Below, piece after piece: positions 46,426 to 60,290 of a DNA stretch of 64,000 nt. Source of the DNA: Centroberyx gerrardi (lineage: Eukaryota > Chordata > Actinopteri > Beryciformes > Berycidae); assembly GCF_048128805.1 (NCBI RefSeq), contig NC_136017.1, positions 14,966,307 to 15,030,306 of the forward strand, read 5' to 3'. The first letter of the stretch is position 1; the number at the start of each line of letters is the position of its first letter. The notes beneath the pieces are model-generated. The model saw nothing but the letters and a program-made list of their open reading frames with translations. It was not told the DNA's origin and did not search any database. Both the position numbers and the translations under genes were made by a program.

Positions 46426-46464
<39 letters not shown>
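46266..46464. repeat. Two (GT)n microsatellites
   Basis: GT runs at about 46266-46292 and 46430-46464, separated by about 140 nt of unique sequence. Confidence 0.9.
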
Positions 46465-46465
<1 letters not shown>

Positions 46466-48194
46466 ATCTGTGGGTTGGGTGTGTGTGCACAACATGACTT
46501 AACCCCACTGAAAGCTTCTTGGTGTTTAGTTTGGAAACTTGACAAAAGTTAGTTAATTAATTGGTATATTCTTGGGGATTAACAGTGAATTTCAGCTTTT
46601 GAATATAGCATTCATGTGTACTAGGATGGTTTGACTTTATATTGGAAAAGATAGAACAGGTGACTCTAGACTGTATGGACATTTTCTAGTTTAGGACTCT
46701 TCACACTTCACTAATATCACGTTCATTTCAAAATAGAAATTCAGACAAAGGTTACTATGAACCATTTTTGTCTCTCACTAGAGCAGCTCATATCAGCAGT
46801 GGACTCTTTCTTTTCTTGGATGTGTCTAATCTGGAACTGCTGACAGTGCATGGGGCCAAGGGAGATCAATGCCAACATCTGGATAGAAATAAAATGGCTG
46901 GAACGCTGAGGGATTTGGCATGTTGAGTGTTTGGTGCAAGCATTCCCAGGTGGCTTTCGGTCTGGAATTATTGTTAAAAAAAACAGATTGCTAAAAAGAA
47001 TATAATGTAGCCTATATTTACGCTTATGTGTATAGGCATGCATGTATTAGCATATTATGATATGACATGTGTGATTATGCAAATATGTATAGACTATGGA
47101 TAGCCTTGAAGTATGATAATTACATTTTAAATCACATCTGTTACAGTGCACATTCTGTATAGTTTCTCCATAAGCATATCACATCAGAAACTGGCCAGTC
47201 GTAAAATTGCATTTGCATCCAAATTTGTGCAAGCATGTGGAAGAAATGTTAAATAACTGTAACATGAAATGCTCAAATGTGTTCATGATAGTAGCTTAGC
47301 TAGCATCCATCCAGCTATTTGTTTGTGTGTTAGCTTTGTTGTTACCTAGCTAGTTTGAAACCACTGTGGTAACTTTGAATAATACATTTAATAATTCTTA
47401 CTTACTTTTAGAAAGTTCAACATAGTAAAATATTGAACTCTCTGTCCTTTTGTCCTATTTACATTACATGGGAAAACTCACATGAAACAATGCCTGTGTT
47501 TTTAAGTAACTCAGTAACTTACTGTGTAGCCTACTGTTGGCTACACTACGAAACCAAACCCCTTAATTTTTATCCCTGAAATGTCCTTAATTTCTCATTA
47601 CATAAACATTAATTATCCATTAAAAATAACATCGCTATAAAAAAGTAAGGTTAGTAGGCTATCATGGGTTTTTAAGGGATTTATTCATGGGTTGGTTCGT
47701 GGAGACACTAGAAATTAAGGGATTTTTTATGCCTTTTGTGCCTGGTTTACACAGTTATTAATGAGGTATTAATGGAAAGTTCCTGTATCCCTGAATTTTA
47801 TATTACCGGTAAATTAGAAAGTAAGTAGTCAAACATTAAAGGGTATTTAAGGTGGTTTTGATGGGGTCTCCCCCATTAATAACTTCCTTAACTCATTTTA
47901 AGGGGATTTTGCATGAATTAAGGGGTGAATTCATGTAAATGTAAGGTTATTTTAAGGGATTACTGGTTCATAGAGCTACATGAGCTACTTTTAATTTAGT
48001 AGAGTTTAACAATAATTTCACTTGTACTTAAATTTATTTTTTAGCCAAGTAGCCTAACACCTGTTCTTCTTGCATGGGAAAGAGTGAAGGGTCTCTCCCC
48101 TCATAAGACTTGTAGACCTTCACAATGATAAATCAATACAGTGTAGTAACTGCTGCCGGCTCTCCAGACCAGCCAAACACAAACATGGGAGGTT

Positions 48195-48321
<127 letters not shown>

Positions 48322-48533
48322 TTCAGTCTCTTCACTTGCCTCAGTAGCGCAGCTTCATTCCTCCACAGACGGATTTCAGCCGCTCACCCGTTCACGCGGT
48401 ATTTTGCCTCACGACCGTTGTTTCAAACTTTCCAAATATCACCCATCTGTTTATTATGACGGGACCGGCGATGGTGGCAAGTTTCCCAGCGCGGCTGTAG
48501 TTTTCCGTGCAGATTATATAGCCTGTGCCGGTG

Positions 48534-48541
48534 CAATAAAA
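48534..48541 (+). promoter_or_regulatory. TATA-like sequence before the cckar ATG
   Basis: ATAAAAGG lies 38-45 nt before the ATG at 48579. If used it would give a very short leader, so it may be incidental. Confidence 0.25.
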
Positions 48542-48578
48542 GGCTAGTAGTAATAATCATCATCATCAGTAAGGGAGG

Positions 48579-50901
48579 ATGTCTTTGCAGGCGGTGAATG
48601 TGAGTGTGGTGGATGTGCTGGGCTATCTGGACCAGAGGAACCTCAGCGTGGAAGTTACCGACTGTAACATCAGCTGTAACGGTTCCGTCCCGCCCAGACC
48701 AGCGCGAGCCAAAGGTAAGACCGGACTGACACAGGTGGTGCTGAGTGTCACGAGCCAGACTGGAGCAGCACAGCTCTACTGGGTTCTGTTCTGTTCTGCT
48801 CTGCTCTATTTTGTTCTGTTCTTAATTGTTCTTTTCTTCATTGTTCTGCTCTATTCTGTTCTTCACTGTTCTGTGCTGGTCTTCATTATTCTGTTATGTT
48901 CTGCTCTACTCTGCTCTGGGCTGTGCTGTGCTAGGCTGTTCTGCACTATTCTGTTCTGTTCTGTTCTGCTTTATTCTGTTCTGGTCTGTTCTCTTCTCTT
49001 CTGTTCTATATTCTGCTCTGTTCTGGTGTGTTCTGTTCTATTGTGCTCTGTTCTGGTCTGTTCTGTTCTGGTCTGTTCTGTTCTGCTCTGTTCTGTTCTG
49101 TTCCGCTCTGTTCCGCTCTGTTCTGTTCTGTTCTGGTCTGTTCTGTTCTATTCTGCTCTGTTCTGTTCTATTCCGCTCTGTTCTGTTCTGTTCTGTTCTA
49201 TTCCGCTCTGTTCTGTTCTGTTCTATTCCGCTCTATTCTGTTCTGTTCTATTCCGCTCTGTTCTGTTCTGTTCCGCTCTGTTCTGTTCTGTTCTGTTCTG
49301 TTCTATTCCGCTCTGTTCTGTTCTGTTCTATTCCGCTCTGTTCTATTCTGTTCTGTTCTGTTCTGTTCTGTTCTGTTCTGGTCTGTTCCGTTCTGCTCTA
49401 TTCTGTTCTGTTCTGTTCTGGTCTGGTCTGTTCCGTTCTGCTCTATTCTGTTCTGTTCTGTTCTGTTCCGTTCCGTTCCGTTCCGTTCCGTTCTGTTCTG
49501 TTCTGTTCTGTTCTGTTCTGTTCCGTTCTGTTCTGTTCTGTTCCGTTCTGCTCTATTCTGTTCCGTTCTGTTCTGGTCTGTTCTGTTCCGTTCTATTCTG
49601 TTCTGTTCTGTTCTGTTCTGTTCCGTTCTGCTCTATTCTGTTCTGTTCTGGTCTGTTCTGTTCCGTTCTGTTCTGTTCTGTTCTGTTCTGTTCCGTTCTG
49701 CTCTATTCTGTTCCGTTCTGTTCTGGTCTGTTCTGTTCTGTTCCGTTCTGTTCTGTTCTGTTCTGTTCTATTCTGTTCTGTTCTGTTCTGTTCTGTTCTG
49801 TTCTGTTCTGTTCTATCCATTTCGTTCTATTCCGTTCTCTTCTCTTCTCTTCTGTTCCCTTCTATTCTTTTCTGATCTCTTCTGTAAATCAAGCTGTCTT
49901 ACATGAATCATCCAAGTTGAGGTGTTAAATTGTATTTATCCCTCAGACGGCGTCTTAATAGGTTCATCAGGCACCAGGCAACATCTGGCCCCAAACAGAT
50001 GGGTTGTAAACCAATTAGGTGTTCTACCTTATTGTTTGTGTTTATCACTTGAACTACGAATCCAGTGCTGTCCTGATTCCTTCTGTGTGTCAGGTGTAGC
50101 ATACCTGGTGGCAGGAGAAGAGCAATATCTCAAAATATTTGTAAATACATCATTTTCATAATCATGAATAAGCAAGCATATAATTGCTTTATTGCTGACA
50201 TTGAATGATTTCTACAAAATAAAAGCTACAGTCCATGGGTACAACAAGGTGGGGCTGGTCTGTCATTAGCTTAACTTGTGGGCAGTGTTGGGAAGGTGAG
50301 TTTCTAATTGTAAATGGTCACAAATGACTGGTTACCTGCTTGAAACTGTGACCAGTAATGTAATCTAATTGCTTTCAGTTACTTTTAGTAGTAAAAGTAG
50401 TGTAGTGTAAAAACAAAAAAGCTGTTTAATTTTGAATGCTTATTTTGTTATTCATTAATGCAAAATCCAAAGACGCTTGCCCTTTTTTTTCCGCAAGAGA
50501 TTAAAACTCGGCCCAAAAGACGTACGGTCCCTAAGCTGCGTCTTGCATCACAACACCATTGGAGTATCTGGGCTGATTAGATAATGAGGTCTGAACGTGG
50601 GCGAAGGGTTCTTCACTTACTTCTCTGCTGCTGCAATATAGAGAAAATTTCAAATCTTCCCCCACTAAATAATTCACAGCCATTCCTCCTTCAGTGGTGC
50701 ATTACTTTTATTGACCTTATACGGTAGGCATCTCGCTGCTGAACGGCGGCGGCAGTAGGCTCCTCTCCATTCTACTGGTCCAACTACCTGGAGAGGAATG
50801 AAACGCTGCGCGGTGCGTTCACTGTTTGACCAAGAGGAATGGACTAGAGATTACCCACTCTCTCATTCTCTCTCGCAAACATTTGTGAGTGTACACAGTA
50901 A

Positions 50902-50936
<35 letters not shown>

Positions 50937-53900
50937 TCAGCGTCTTCTCTTACTTACCTGATTCCTTAGTGGACCATTCATTTTCTGCTGACTTAGCTAT
51001 CTTCCTTTAGGCCAGCGGAGAGCGATGCAGCCTGATTGTTTAGGTCCATCAGTATTGTTGCTTTTAGATGTGAAACACGAGTACTAGGACAGGAAATTAA
51101 AGCCCCATTTGGCCACTTGTGGAAGCACTGTTGCCCCAGTGCTGGCTTTGTTTATGTTTTGAATCATGGAATCGAAGACATTTTTTTTCACTCACAAATT
51201 GACTGAGCTTTTCATGCTTGTTGATGTGGCACGACTGTTTGTAGCTGAAAAAGGTTTGTTTATGTTAGTTATGTTGGAAACATTTAAGTAAAACAGCCGT
51301 ATATTTTGAGTTAAAGTAATAATCTTTTGTAATAATTAATTATTAATGAAGTAATTTAATAATATTTTTCATAACTTTTTGCTTCTCTCTATCTGATTGA
51401 TATAGCACATCATTGAGTCAACCTATAGCCAGTTCATGAAAGCTTTTACATTTGCTATGAGTTTTCTATCTTAGTCTTTCCTGGGAAAAATGCTTTTCTG
51501 CACAGGAAGTGATGCGAGCAACAACAGCAGTTTGTTTAGACTATACTGTATATAAGAGAGCAGAAGAAATATAAGAAGCCGCAGTCTACATTGAGCATCT
51601 TTATTATAACAATATGTTGGGTCAGAGTGTAAAACGCCAATGTAATGACCGCTTCTCACCAAAGGTGTCGCCAAAACCCAGAAAAACAAGAATCTCGCGG
51701 ATTATCACTTCAAACCATATTTAGCATGTATAACTATAGGCTCGAGAATCTATGTGAAGCCACATAAAATCAATATATTCTGCTATAGGGTGTCAAAAGT
51801 GAGCTATAGGATGATCGAAAACTATTCAGATCTGTGACATTGAGAGACTCGTCATCTGTATACATGATCATTCTAGAGACACAGGAATATTTTGTTACAT
51901 CTCCTGTCAGGATGTTGTGGCTCTGACCCTTATACTTCCAATTCAGACTTATTCTCCTGTTGCCCTCATAAATCACTGTGGATAAGAGCTTCTGCTACAT
52001 GCCTAAAATACAAAAAAATCATCAACACCTGACACAATTCACATTATTGTTATCATATTGGACTTACGATAGGAGCGAGCCGGTGCAGACGCGGCCTCAG
52101 TTATGGGGAAACAACATGCACAGCTGCACCGCGGCACGGCCCTGGACACTTTCCACTCCCGCTGATCCAAAGTGGCACTTTGCTGAGCTCATGCTGTCCT
52201 TTTGTGTACATGTGAGATAAGTAATCACGAAGTCGATCTCATAAGCATTAAACGAACCCTGTTTCATTTTTCAGAGCGAAACGATTAGCCCTGGGCTCGG
52301 AGAAAGAGAGAGAGACACAGACTTTTTTTTTTTTTTTTTTTTTACTGCAGACAAGCTGCGCACTGCACAGTAATGAGCCCCAGCCCAGGAGTATCTAATA
52401 TCTAACCAATTTCTACAGCGAGGTGTTTTGTAGAAGAAATTAGCGTCTCGTACCCTGTGGGCATGTACGCCATGATGCAGGCCGTCATAACATGATCACG
52501 CTAATCAGATCAGATAATCGGGGGATGAATTTGTAGCATCCTGGTAGGGGGAACAAACAAGCGTATATACATACAGACACACAAACACAGGCATATACAC
52601 TGAATCTACATAACATTAGGGACATCTTCCTGATATCTGCTTCTGTTTATCTAATTCTCCTCCTTTGTGATTGGTATCGATTGGGAAATCAATAAGGGAT
52701 AATGGCTTTTACCTGGATTCACCTCATCAGTGGACTTCATGAAAAGAGGAAACACCCCTAACATTTTGTACATTCAGTGTATGTAGACACACACACACCA
52801 GCACCTATTTAACAGATCACGAGTGTGTATAGTGAAGCCGGTATAGGAGCGGTGGAGTATGACAGCACTAATAAAAATCCCCTCAAACATACACAGCGCT
52901 CCCTGAACTGTGCAGTGGCTCTATTGATCTGGAATGCCCTCTGTCTGGAGACTGCCGTTATTAACTCGGTACAGCAAGAGAGGCAGGGAGGCGGAGGTGT
53001 AGCGGAAGTTTGGGCGTTAGGTTCAGAGCTCCCGGCGTCAGACAGACCGAATGCATAGGGGTGAGGACTCATTTCACTGTCGATTAATCTAAAGCTGTTT
53101 AACTCACCAGCTTAGTAGTAGAGAAACACCAAAAACAGCCTTAGATTATAGCGCTTTTATTGAGTATACTAAAAACATGCAACCCCTGCATAGCAAAGCA
53201 GATGATGAGTTCATTTCTTCGTCAGAAAGTTTGATAAATATGAATATACTAGTCCATACCTGGGGATGCGCGCGCCACAACTACGTGCAGACTTGCCAAA
53301 AATGAGCATAAACAGCGTAAATTTGGGAAAATGGAAAAATCAGCTTCGTCAGTCCCTGCCTATGCCAATGCTCAATGCCCATGTGCAGTTTCAGATTGAT
53401 CGGAAAAACCATTGAGGAGCAAAATGGATGCAGACAGTTTTATTAATTGTAGTGTTGTGTCCTCTTTTGAAACACTGTTGCTTCATGCTTTGTTTGCATA
53501 GTGATTTATGGGATGAAAGATTTTTTTTTTCACTCTGAAATTTAGCGTCTAAGGTTTTGATACAAGGGCTGACACCATGTGACAGCCGAACATGACTTTT
53601 ACATGCATTTTGAGGCTGAAAAAGTTTTCTTTTTACACGTTTTTTACAAGTAACGATAGTAATCTAAAAGTAAATCTAGAAGTAAATCTAAAATATACAT
53701 GATTAAATAAATAACAGATTGTAGCTTTAATTTATGCTCCAGTCATTTAGCCACTGACATCAAAGATTGTTGTATTTCTTGGTATTTCCAGAGCATGGGC
53801 CAGAAATCTCAGAAGTACTTGTTGAGTCATTGGTCATTGATCAGCAACCGTATCCTTTACACCCCCTCACAGGTGTATTATGGTCATTTTGGGCTTATGG

Positions 53901-56900
53901 GGCTGCAAAAATCTTAGTTATAGCACTTTAAAAAATGTCACTGCTCTGATAACCTCAAAAGCCCTCTGCCCGCTCTTCAGTTTGAAGGCTTCAGTCACAC
54001 TTGATGCAAAACACGGCGTTGTGATGTCTGTGTCTTCCACTGTGACAACTTGCATGGCATTTAGCCATTACTGTCGGACATCCAAGCTTCCAGAAGTGTC
54101 GCACCGTATTAATTACCATGCACACCGCACCAATCATAGGCACGGGAGCGTGGAATCCATGGGAATATAATTGCAGCTGGTCAGTGTTTTCGAAGGCAGG
54201 CAATTGGCAGGTTTTCGAAGGCAGGCAATTGGCAGGCATCTATCTTCCTCTTACTCTGTTTCCAGAGGACAGGGATGTGCTAGAGCTGGTGTAAGTTGTT
54301 CTGCCTCGGTTGGTCTGCTAAATACTGTACTTTAAATAGACATGGAAGGGAGCCGAACGCCAATGTGCTGTCTGTCTTCTCTGGCTGGGGTCAAGCTTCA
54401 TGTCCCATGCCGCCCAGTCTCTTCTCATTTTTCTTATATTCCTCTTTCACCATTATTATTGTTCAAGTATCTGTTAATGAGGCAAAGTTTTTGGGGAAGA
54501 ATTAAATGGCAACAAAAGTCAACATGCTTGACAAGGCCTCGTGGGTAATTGAATATGTGCCAGGCTTCTTCACGCACTGCAAACAAGCTCTTTCCGACTT
54601 CCTTAATTTCAAAGGAAAGCAGGATCAATATTAGTCTCTCTTGGGGTGGTATCGCGGTAAGACTAATTGAGTGGAATTGTGCTGACTGTAACAGTAACTC
54701 TCCTCATTACACTGATAAAATGCGATACAGAGATGAGGTCGGCTTCTGCACACTGGGCACTATGCTAAAACGCTGTCAAAGAATTTCATTTGCCACCACT
54801 TAATCACAGCCAGTAATGCAGTGTGGTCATATGTTGCCCTGAGCGTAGAGCGCTGCGATGAAAACAAGGCCATTGGGTCAAGTCCACATTCACGCAATTA
54901 CTGATTCATCTTTCTATAAATCCGTAGCCCACAAAATCCAAACCGTACTATACACCAAGCCTTGGTTGTCATTATAAAAGCCATAGCCGCTATTTTATGT
55001 GTTGGCATCAGGTGAAACGTGGCCAATAACAGCAAAAGGATCAATAACCTTAAAGTCTTTCCACAATTAAGTTGGAATCAGAGCTTCAATGCAGTTATTG
55101 TGCTTTTCCTCCGTGGCTGAAATGTGTACATGCGGACGAGGTCGAAATCCTGTTCTGATCTCTATCGATCGGGTCTTCCAGGATAGCCATGCTGTCACTG
55201 CGGCTCAACTCTCTGAACTTACCTTGGGAATTTGAAAACAGACAGAGTCTGATTAGCTGTGACAACATGAACCCGGCAAAAGGATGATAGGGATTGAGGC
55301 CAGATCTAATAAGTCCTCTGTGATGTGAGGTACTGATTTATTGGCAGTGTTGGAGCAAGTGCACAAAGCCTTTACTTGAAGCAAAGATCCACACTTAGGA
55401 CGCGCTCGCACCGACTCCAACATGAACTCTGGTGGCACGTAATAACCACACTGAGACGGTAGAAAATTGTGATGTGGTTCATTAGGAGTGAGAACATAAT
55501 CCAAACCAGCTACAGGAGACAAACCACAAAACGCAAGGGTTTATGGGTATAAGGAGACAGATGTTTATGCTTGGAAAGCCTAGCATAACTAAATGAAGTC
55601 TGGACTGATGCTCATATTCAGCTGTTTTGATTTACCAGGGAAGATAAATTATTATACAGCTAGGAACTGGTTTATAATTGCACAGACTGCACCCAAACAA
55701 ACAAATACAAAAATGCAACTAAGTTAATTTTTCCACTATGATTTGGACCAAAGAAAACAAACTGTTGGTGTGATCGCACCCTTAAGGAGAATTTACATCT
55801 CATTGTCATACAGAACACTTGTAGCTCCAATTTTGCCATTTTTTTTTGCACTGTGACTGAGGATTGATATTGAGCCCCATGTGTGGAAAATGTTTCATAA
55901 GCCTGCAACAAATCCAAACCATGGAAAATAAATTTGTCTCTTGATGAGTCTCGACTTGGTAAGAGGCTCATTAATGTTCACAAATCTAGACTGATGTGTT
56001 GAAGCCGGTCGGAATAACAAATGTGAAGTCTGTCTTAGGATGGATTTCCCTTTCTAAGGAAAAAGTAGAAAACACCTCAACAGAACAGCGCTATGGCAAC
56101 AGGCCACAATTCAACAAGACTGATCACTGCATTGTGTCTGCTGACAGATGAAATTCAATATTAAAAAAATGTCTTTGTATATCAGTGCTTTGAATCATTC
56201 TGTCCTAAATACATTCAAGTGAAGCGAAGCGTGTTGACAGTCATTCTGATTGCACTTGAAATGAAAACGGGCATCATAGTTATAAACTGATTGCATGTCC
56301 TCTATAATAATCTCTTATTTTAAGTAATAACCTGTAACTACAGCTGAGATACATGTAGCAGAGATGGATATTTGCTTTTAAATGAGAAAGTATAAGGATG
56401 GAAGCAATCTTGTATACTTGGGAACAGTACTTGTGTAAAGTTTCCTATACAAGTTCAACACAGGATTCAAGGCCAGTGTTCATTGGTTCACAAAGGACTT
56501 CTGCTCACATGTAATTAGAAGTAACATCAGGTTTGGATGTAGTTGACCGTCATTTCTAATTATTTTTTTTACCTTTTTATCATGTCTTTCTGAAGTGAGA
56601 CCCTATGGCGAGGTTCTGATTAAAAGGATAGATCAAAACCTTGTCTCCTTTTGGATTGCAATCAAATCACCTCTAAGGTTATTACTCCTCTATATTAATA
56701 CTCTTTTTTAACAATTTATGAATGTTCCAGGATGGGAACTAGGCTCCAAAAATCCACCTGTGCAGCCCCTTGTCCACATTTCCAACCAAAGATATGAGAC
56801 TTTGTGAATTTGCCTCTGGTCCCTGTGGAGTTTGTGCAAATCCTTTCCCAAAGATAAGATAAGACGAGATGATGTGATTAAACTGTAATGATCCCATGGG

Positions 56901-59695
56901 GAGACTGGGATACAGTAAGTGTTGCAGCAGCAAATAGTAACAGGATACAGCAAAGGAAAACAGGCTCTGAATGAGAATGGCAGTTATTTAAACATACATA
57001 AGCTGCAGTGTTATTCTCTCGGGGTCCGGGTCGCGCCAAAAATGTTCCGCGTCAGCCACTCATGCCATATAGGAGCATCTGAGAGGTAAATGCATTCCTT
57101 TGATCTGGGATGTATTTATAGATGCCCGTGGATTTGGTGAACACAGCTGTCACGCTTGAGGGAGTCAGAGGAGCCAAAGTGAATTGTCCCGGACTTAGTT
57201 CGGCTCTGGGGACCCGACGCAGCGCTGCCGCTCAGTGAATGCATAATTCCATTTTCACTCTGCCGGATCACACAAAATCGAATACAATGCGTGTTGCCGA
57301 GCCCCCGGTGTCAGCTTCCCGCTCGGTGTCGGTCCGGAGCGAGGAGGTGTTTGCAGAGGTGGCCTTCCGTTGTGCTGATCATGCGTGTCGAACACAATGC
57401 TGTTGTGTAAAGGGAACTCGCTTCCTTGAATGGAAGTGTGGTCACTTGTGCTGCAGACTGGCCTGCTTTTCAGACTGGATCATGGGCGGATGGTGCTTCA
57501 CCTAAACTGACCGCTATATCAGTCTTCAGGGGTTGAAAGTGCCCTCACACCCCTTAGAGGATTTGCTTATCAAACAAATGATTAATATTTGCTGTTTTAG
57601 GGCAACCTGGCTAAAGCAAACAACATATACCTGCAACGTCCTGGGTTCAAATGTAGTCTGAGATCTTTGTTGTGTGTCATTAAATAAAAGCAAAAATGTT
57701 ATGTCATTATGTTTCAACTATGTTTTATTCTATACTATGAGAATAAAGTTAGTATGATTTTGTAAAGACAAGAGAACATGAAAACAATTATGGAAGAAGA
57801 ATAAATGTAATGCCATTTCACCACATCATAAACGTTTCTTTTCTTTGGCTTCACACTCAGTATGACACTAAAATGCAAATCAAATACCATATTTTAAAGT
57901 CCCCTATTATGTGAATTCAGATTTTCCTCTATTTATATACATAAATGATCAAAGATATATGATGAGTTATTGCATTTTCAAAACTCCATCTATTTTTACA
58001 GGCAGTTTCAGATTAACTCCAGGAAACGCGTCACAAGCTGGACTCGGTCCTGATTGGCTCCCTTTCTAAGGAATTGCAGAAATCCATCCAATCAGGCTAG
58101 TTTGCAGCATTTGAACTGGAAAGCCTCCACTCGGCAGGTTTACCTCATTTGAATTAGAGGAGCTGGAATTAGTCTTCAAATTCATTCACTCTAACGAATT
58201 CAATTAAACTTTTAAGCCACATTTATTTGCAAAACATGAAGAACATTCTTATCCTGAATTGTAGCAAATCTGAAAACAAAATCATGAAAACTGAATAATA
58301 CAGGACCTGTAATGGCTTCATCTCCAAACATACCGTTTGTGTCCCGGTCGCGTTCCTCAGGAGAAGCGTCTGCCTGCAAGCAGCCCGTCTGCAGGCTCCG
58401 CTGCAGCCCGTGGCCTTTAGACTTCTCCCATGTCGCTCTCTTTAATCAGAGGACTCAGTCAGCCCGGCACACGGCCAGGCCTGACCTTGTCCTGTCACAT
58501 ACTCTCATTCTCAAACACGCTCGCCCTGACAGGCCAGTGTGAGGGAAGGGAGCATCCCAAACCCTCTGGCTCGGCCCTCCTCCGCACGCCGATGCTCGGC
58601 CGCAGCGTGGAGGACTGTCACACTCGCAGGGGAAAACCATACGAAATGTAATAATCACATATTTTGGAAGACGGTTTCATTTTGGTGTTGTTTGTGCGGT
58701 TTGAGGCTTGTTTTCCCTGCAGTTTGCACAGTAAACGCACTCATGTTCTTCCTCCTCCTCCTCCTCTTCATCTTTTATTATTATTATTTCAAGTATCATG
58801 CAATTGATGGCTGGCTTGCATAATTACAAGACAAAATACTCACACTAAGCAAATATGTTTTCTTCTTCCCCTTTTCTGTCTTCTCTGTCATTTTCTTCTT
58901 CTTTTATTATTTCAAGTGTCATTTAATAGTTGATTGGCTTGCATGATTACCAGAAAAAAATACTGATGCTAGCACATTGGAAGATGTTGATGACGATGTT
59001 GTTTTTCTGGTTCGAGTCGTGTTTCCCAGGTGAACAACCTCATACAGTCTGTTCAGCCAAATGCAATAATGTTGTTGTTCTTCTTCTTCCTCTTCTTTGT
59101 AATTATTATCATTTCAAGTATCATTTAATCCATGGTTGGCTTGCATGATTACAAGACAAAATACTCATACTAAGAAACTGATGAAGCAAAGTTAAGATTC
59201 TATAGTTTACAAGACTTTCATCTTGGTTTTGTTTATCTGGTTAAAGTCTTGTTTTCCATGTGAACAACCAGTCTGTTCAGGTAATGCACTCTTCTTCTTC
59301 TTCTTCTACTTGTCTATTCCGTTAATGCACTGCTGTGCCTTTGGTAATGCACTAGATAATGTACTCCCTCCCTATAATTGATCGGCTCAGCTATATAAAA
59401 CAACAGATATTATAAATGATGCCCTCTCTCTCTCTCTCTCTGTCAGAGATGGACTCTCTGCGCATCCTGCTCTACTCGCTCATCTTCCTGCTCAGCGTCT
59501 TCGGCAACCTGCTGATCATCGTGGTGCTGGTGCTGAACAAGCGCATGCGCACCGTCACCAACTCCTTCCTGCTGTCGCTGGCTGTCAGCGACCTGATGAT
59601 GGCCGTCTTCTGCATGCCCTTCACCCTCATCCCCAACATCCTGGAGGACTTCATCTTCGGAGCCGCCATGTGCAAGACCGTCACCTACTTTATGG
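48579..59695 (+). CDS. cckar: Cholecystokinin receptor type A, exons 1-2 (partial)
   Basis: This is a Gq-coupled receptor for cholecystokinin in gut, vagus and brain. Exon 1 (48579-48714) encodes the N-terminal ectodomain: no signal peptide, N-glycosylation sequons at residues 7, 21, 30 and 34, and Cys29/Cys33. Exon 2 (59447-59695) joins in phase 1 (RAKEMDSLRILLYS, matching the mammalian SKEWQPAVQILLYS junction) and encodes TM1 (YSLIFLLSVFGNLLI), ICL1 (NKRMRTVTN), TM2 with the conserved Asp (LAVSDL), ECL1 and the start of TM3 (CKTVTYFMG). The A type is favoured over the B type by YSLIFLLSV, NKRMRTVTN, FCMPF and TYFMG. Intron 1 is 10.7 kb. The next exon (start TSVSVST in relatives) is not found before 64000, so the gene continues outside the window. 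Fish can have two cckar copies; which one this is cannot be told here. Confidence 0.9.
48779..49885. repeat. (TTCTG)n pentanucleotide satellite
   Basis: About 1.1 kb of 5-bp units TTCTG with variants TTCCG, CTCTG, GTCTG, CTCTA and TTCTA, starting about 65 nt after the cckar exon 1 donor. Variant units recur in order, for example TTCCG-TTCTG-CTCTA-TTCTG at about 49387, 49428, 49541, 49621 and 49691, showing higher-order structure. No frame on the plus strand has a stop, so long spurious frames appear. Confidence 0.97.
52598..52779. mobile_element. Tc1-like MITE
   Basis: The ends CACTGAATCTACATAACATT and its inverse (AATGTT-like ... CATTCAGTG) are flanked by TA on both sides. The length is about 182 bp with no coding capacity. 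A lone end-like fragment (CCTAATATTTTGTACACTCA) lies at about 37388. Confidence 0.65.
54187..54235. repeat. 25-bp tandem duplication
   Basis: Two copies of TTTTCGAAGGCAGGCAATTG plus GCAGG in tandem. Confidence 0.85.
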
Positions 59696-59825
59696 GTGAG
59701 GAAGGGTTTTGAATGGGGAATGTGGAAAAACGCTATGGGACGCAGTTGCTTTCTATTATTATGCCTAAATATGATAAAAATCTTCATAATTGGAGACTTA
59801 AACATCCATAATTTATTGACTAGAC

Positions 59826-60126
59826 CTGTGGTTCTCAACGTGGGGCCCGGGGACCACCAGGGGTCCTTGTGGGGGTTCCAGGGGTTCCCCAGCAAATTGA
59901 TGAATTGTTAAACTTCACCATTATTTAATTTACAAGAAGTTAGCACAATTAGAGAATGTAGAAGAATGACTGTTTTGATCATAGTTTCACTGTTATCTCT
60001 CTACAGATAGTCATGGAATTCTGGACAAAATCATATCTAACAATAAAAATATTCATAGATTTGGGTCCGAGAGACAAAATCTCATCAAATTAGGGTCCTT
60101 GATATGAAAAAGGTTGAGAATCACTG
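59826..60126. mobile_element. hAT MITE with 8-bp target duplication
   Basis: GACTAGAC occurs at 59818-59825 and 60127-60134. The ends CTGTGGTTCTCAAC and GTTGAGAATCACTG are inverted with one or two mismatches, the widely known CAGTGGTTCTCAAC hAT end. It lies in cckar intron 2. Confidence 0.85.
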
Positions 60127-60290
60127 GACTAGACAACTCTCTTGCTATAGAGTTTTTAAAGGGGCACAGCTTACGGTGGCCTGTAATTGACAAAAATAAT
60201 AAAAAAGTCACATTTTCACAATTGAAATGAGTCAGCTAACTAATTAGAGCAAAGATCCAACAGAAGCATCTCATGAAGAGGTAATACATA

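Larger units (their letters stand above)
43981..48190. other. Intergenic region upstream of cckar
   Basis: No gene. It holds a partial hAT-like end (CAGGGGTTCCCAACATT, about 44747), a tRNA-derived SINE-like segment (about 45036-45085), an inverted copy of the trak2-intron repeat (45228-45318), and GT microsatellites (46266-46292 and 46430-46464). Confidence 0.5.
49886..59446 (+). other. Remainder of cckar intron 1
   Basis: 9.5 kb with no convincing exon. It includes a CA run (about 50905-50935), a poly-T run (52324-52343), a Tc1-like MITE (52598-52779), a 25-bp tandem duplication (54187-54235), a tRNA-like SINE fragment (about 57620-57660) and short TTC/ATT runs around 58745-59310. A diverged 'CAGTGTTGGGAAGGTG' repeat starts at about 50283. 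Confidence 0.55.

Noticed and set aside
48579-49928. 449-, 349- and 292-codon frames rich in Cys-Ser-Val-Leu-Phe
   Set aside because: They are produced by the TTCTG satellite, whose 5-bp period passes through all three frames without a stop. Only the first 136 nt (cckar exon 1) are coding.
57239-57505. 88-codon Cys-rich frame
   Set aside because: It has no recognisable family, lies inside cckar intron 1, and its composition is explained by chance.
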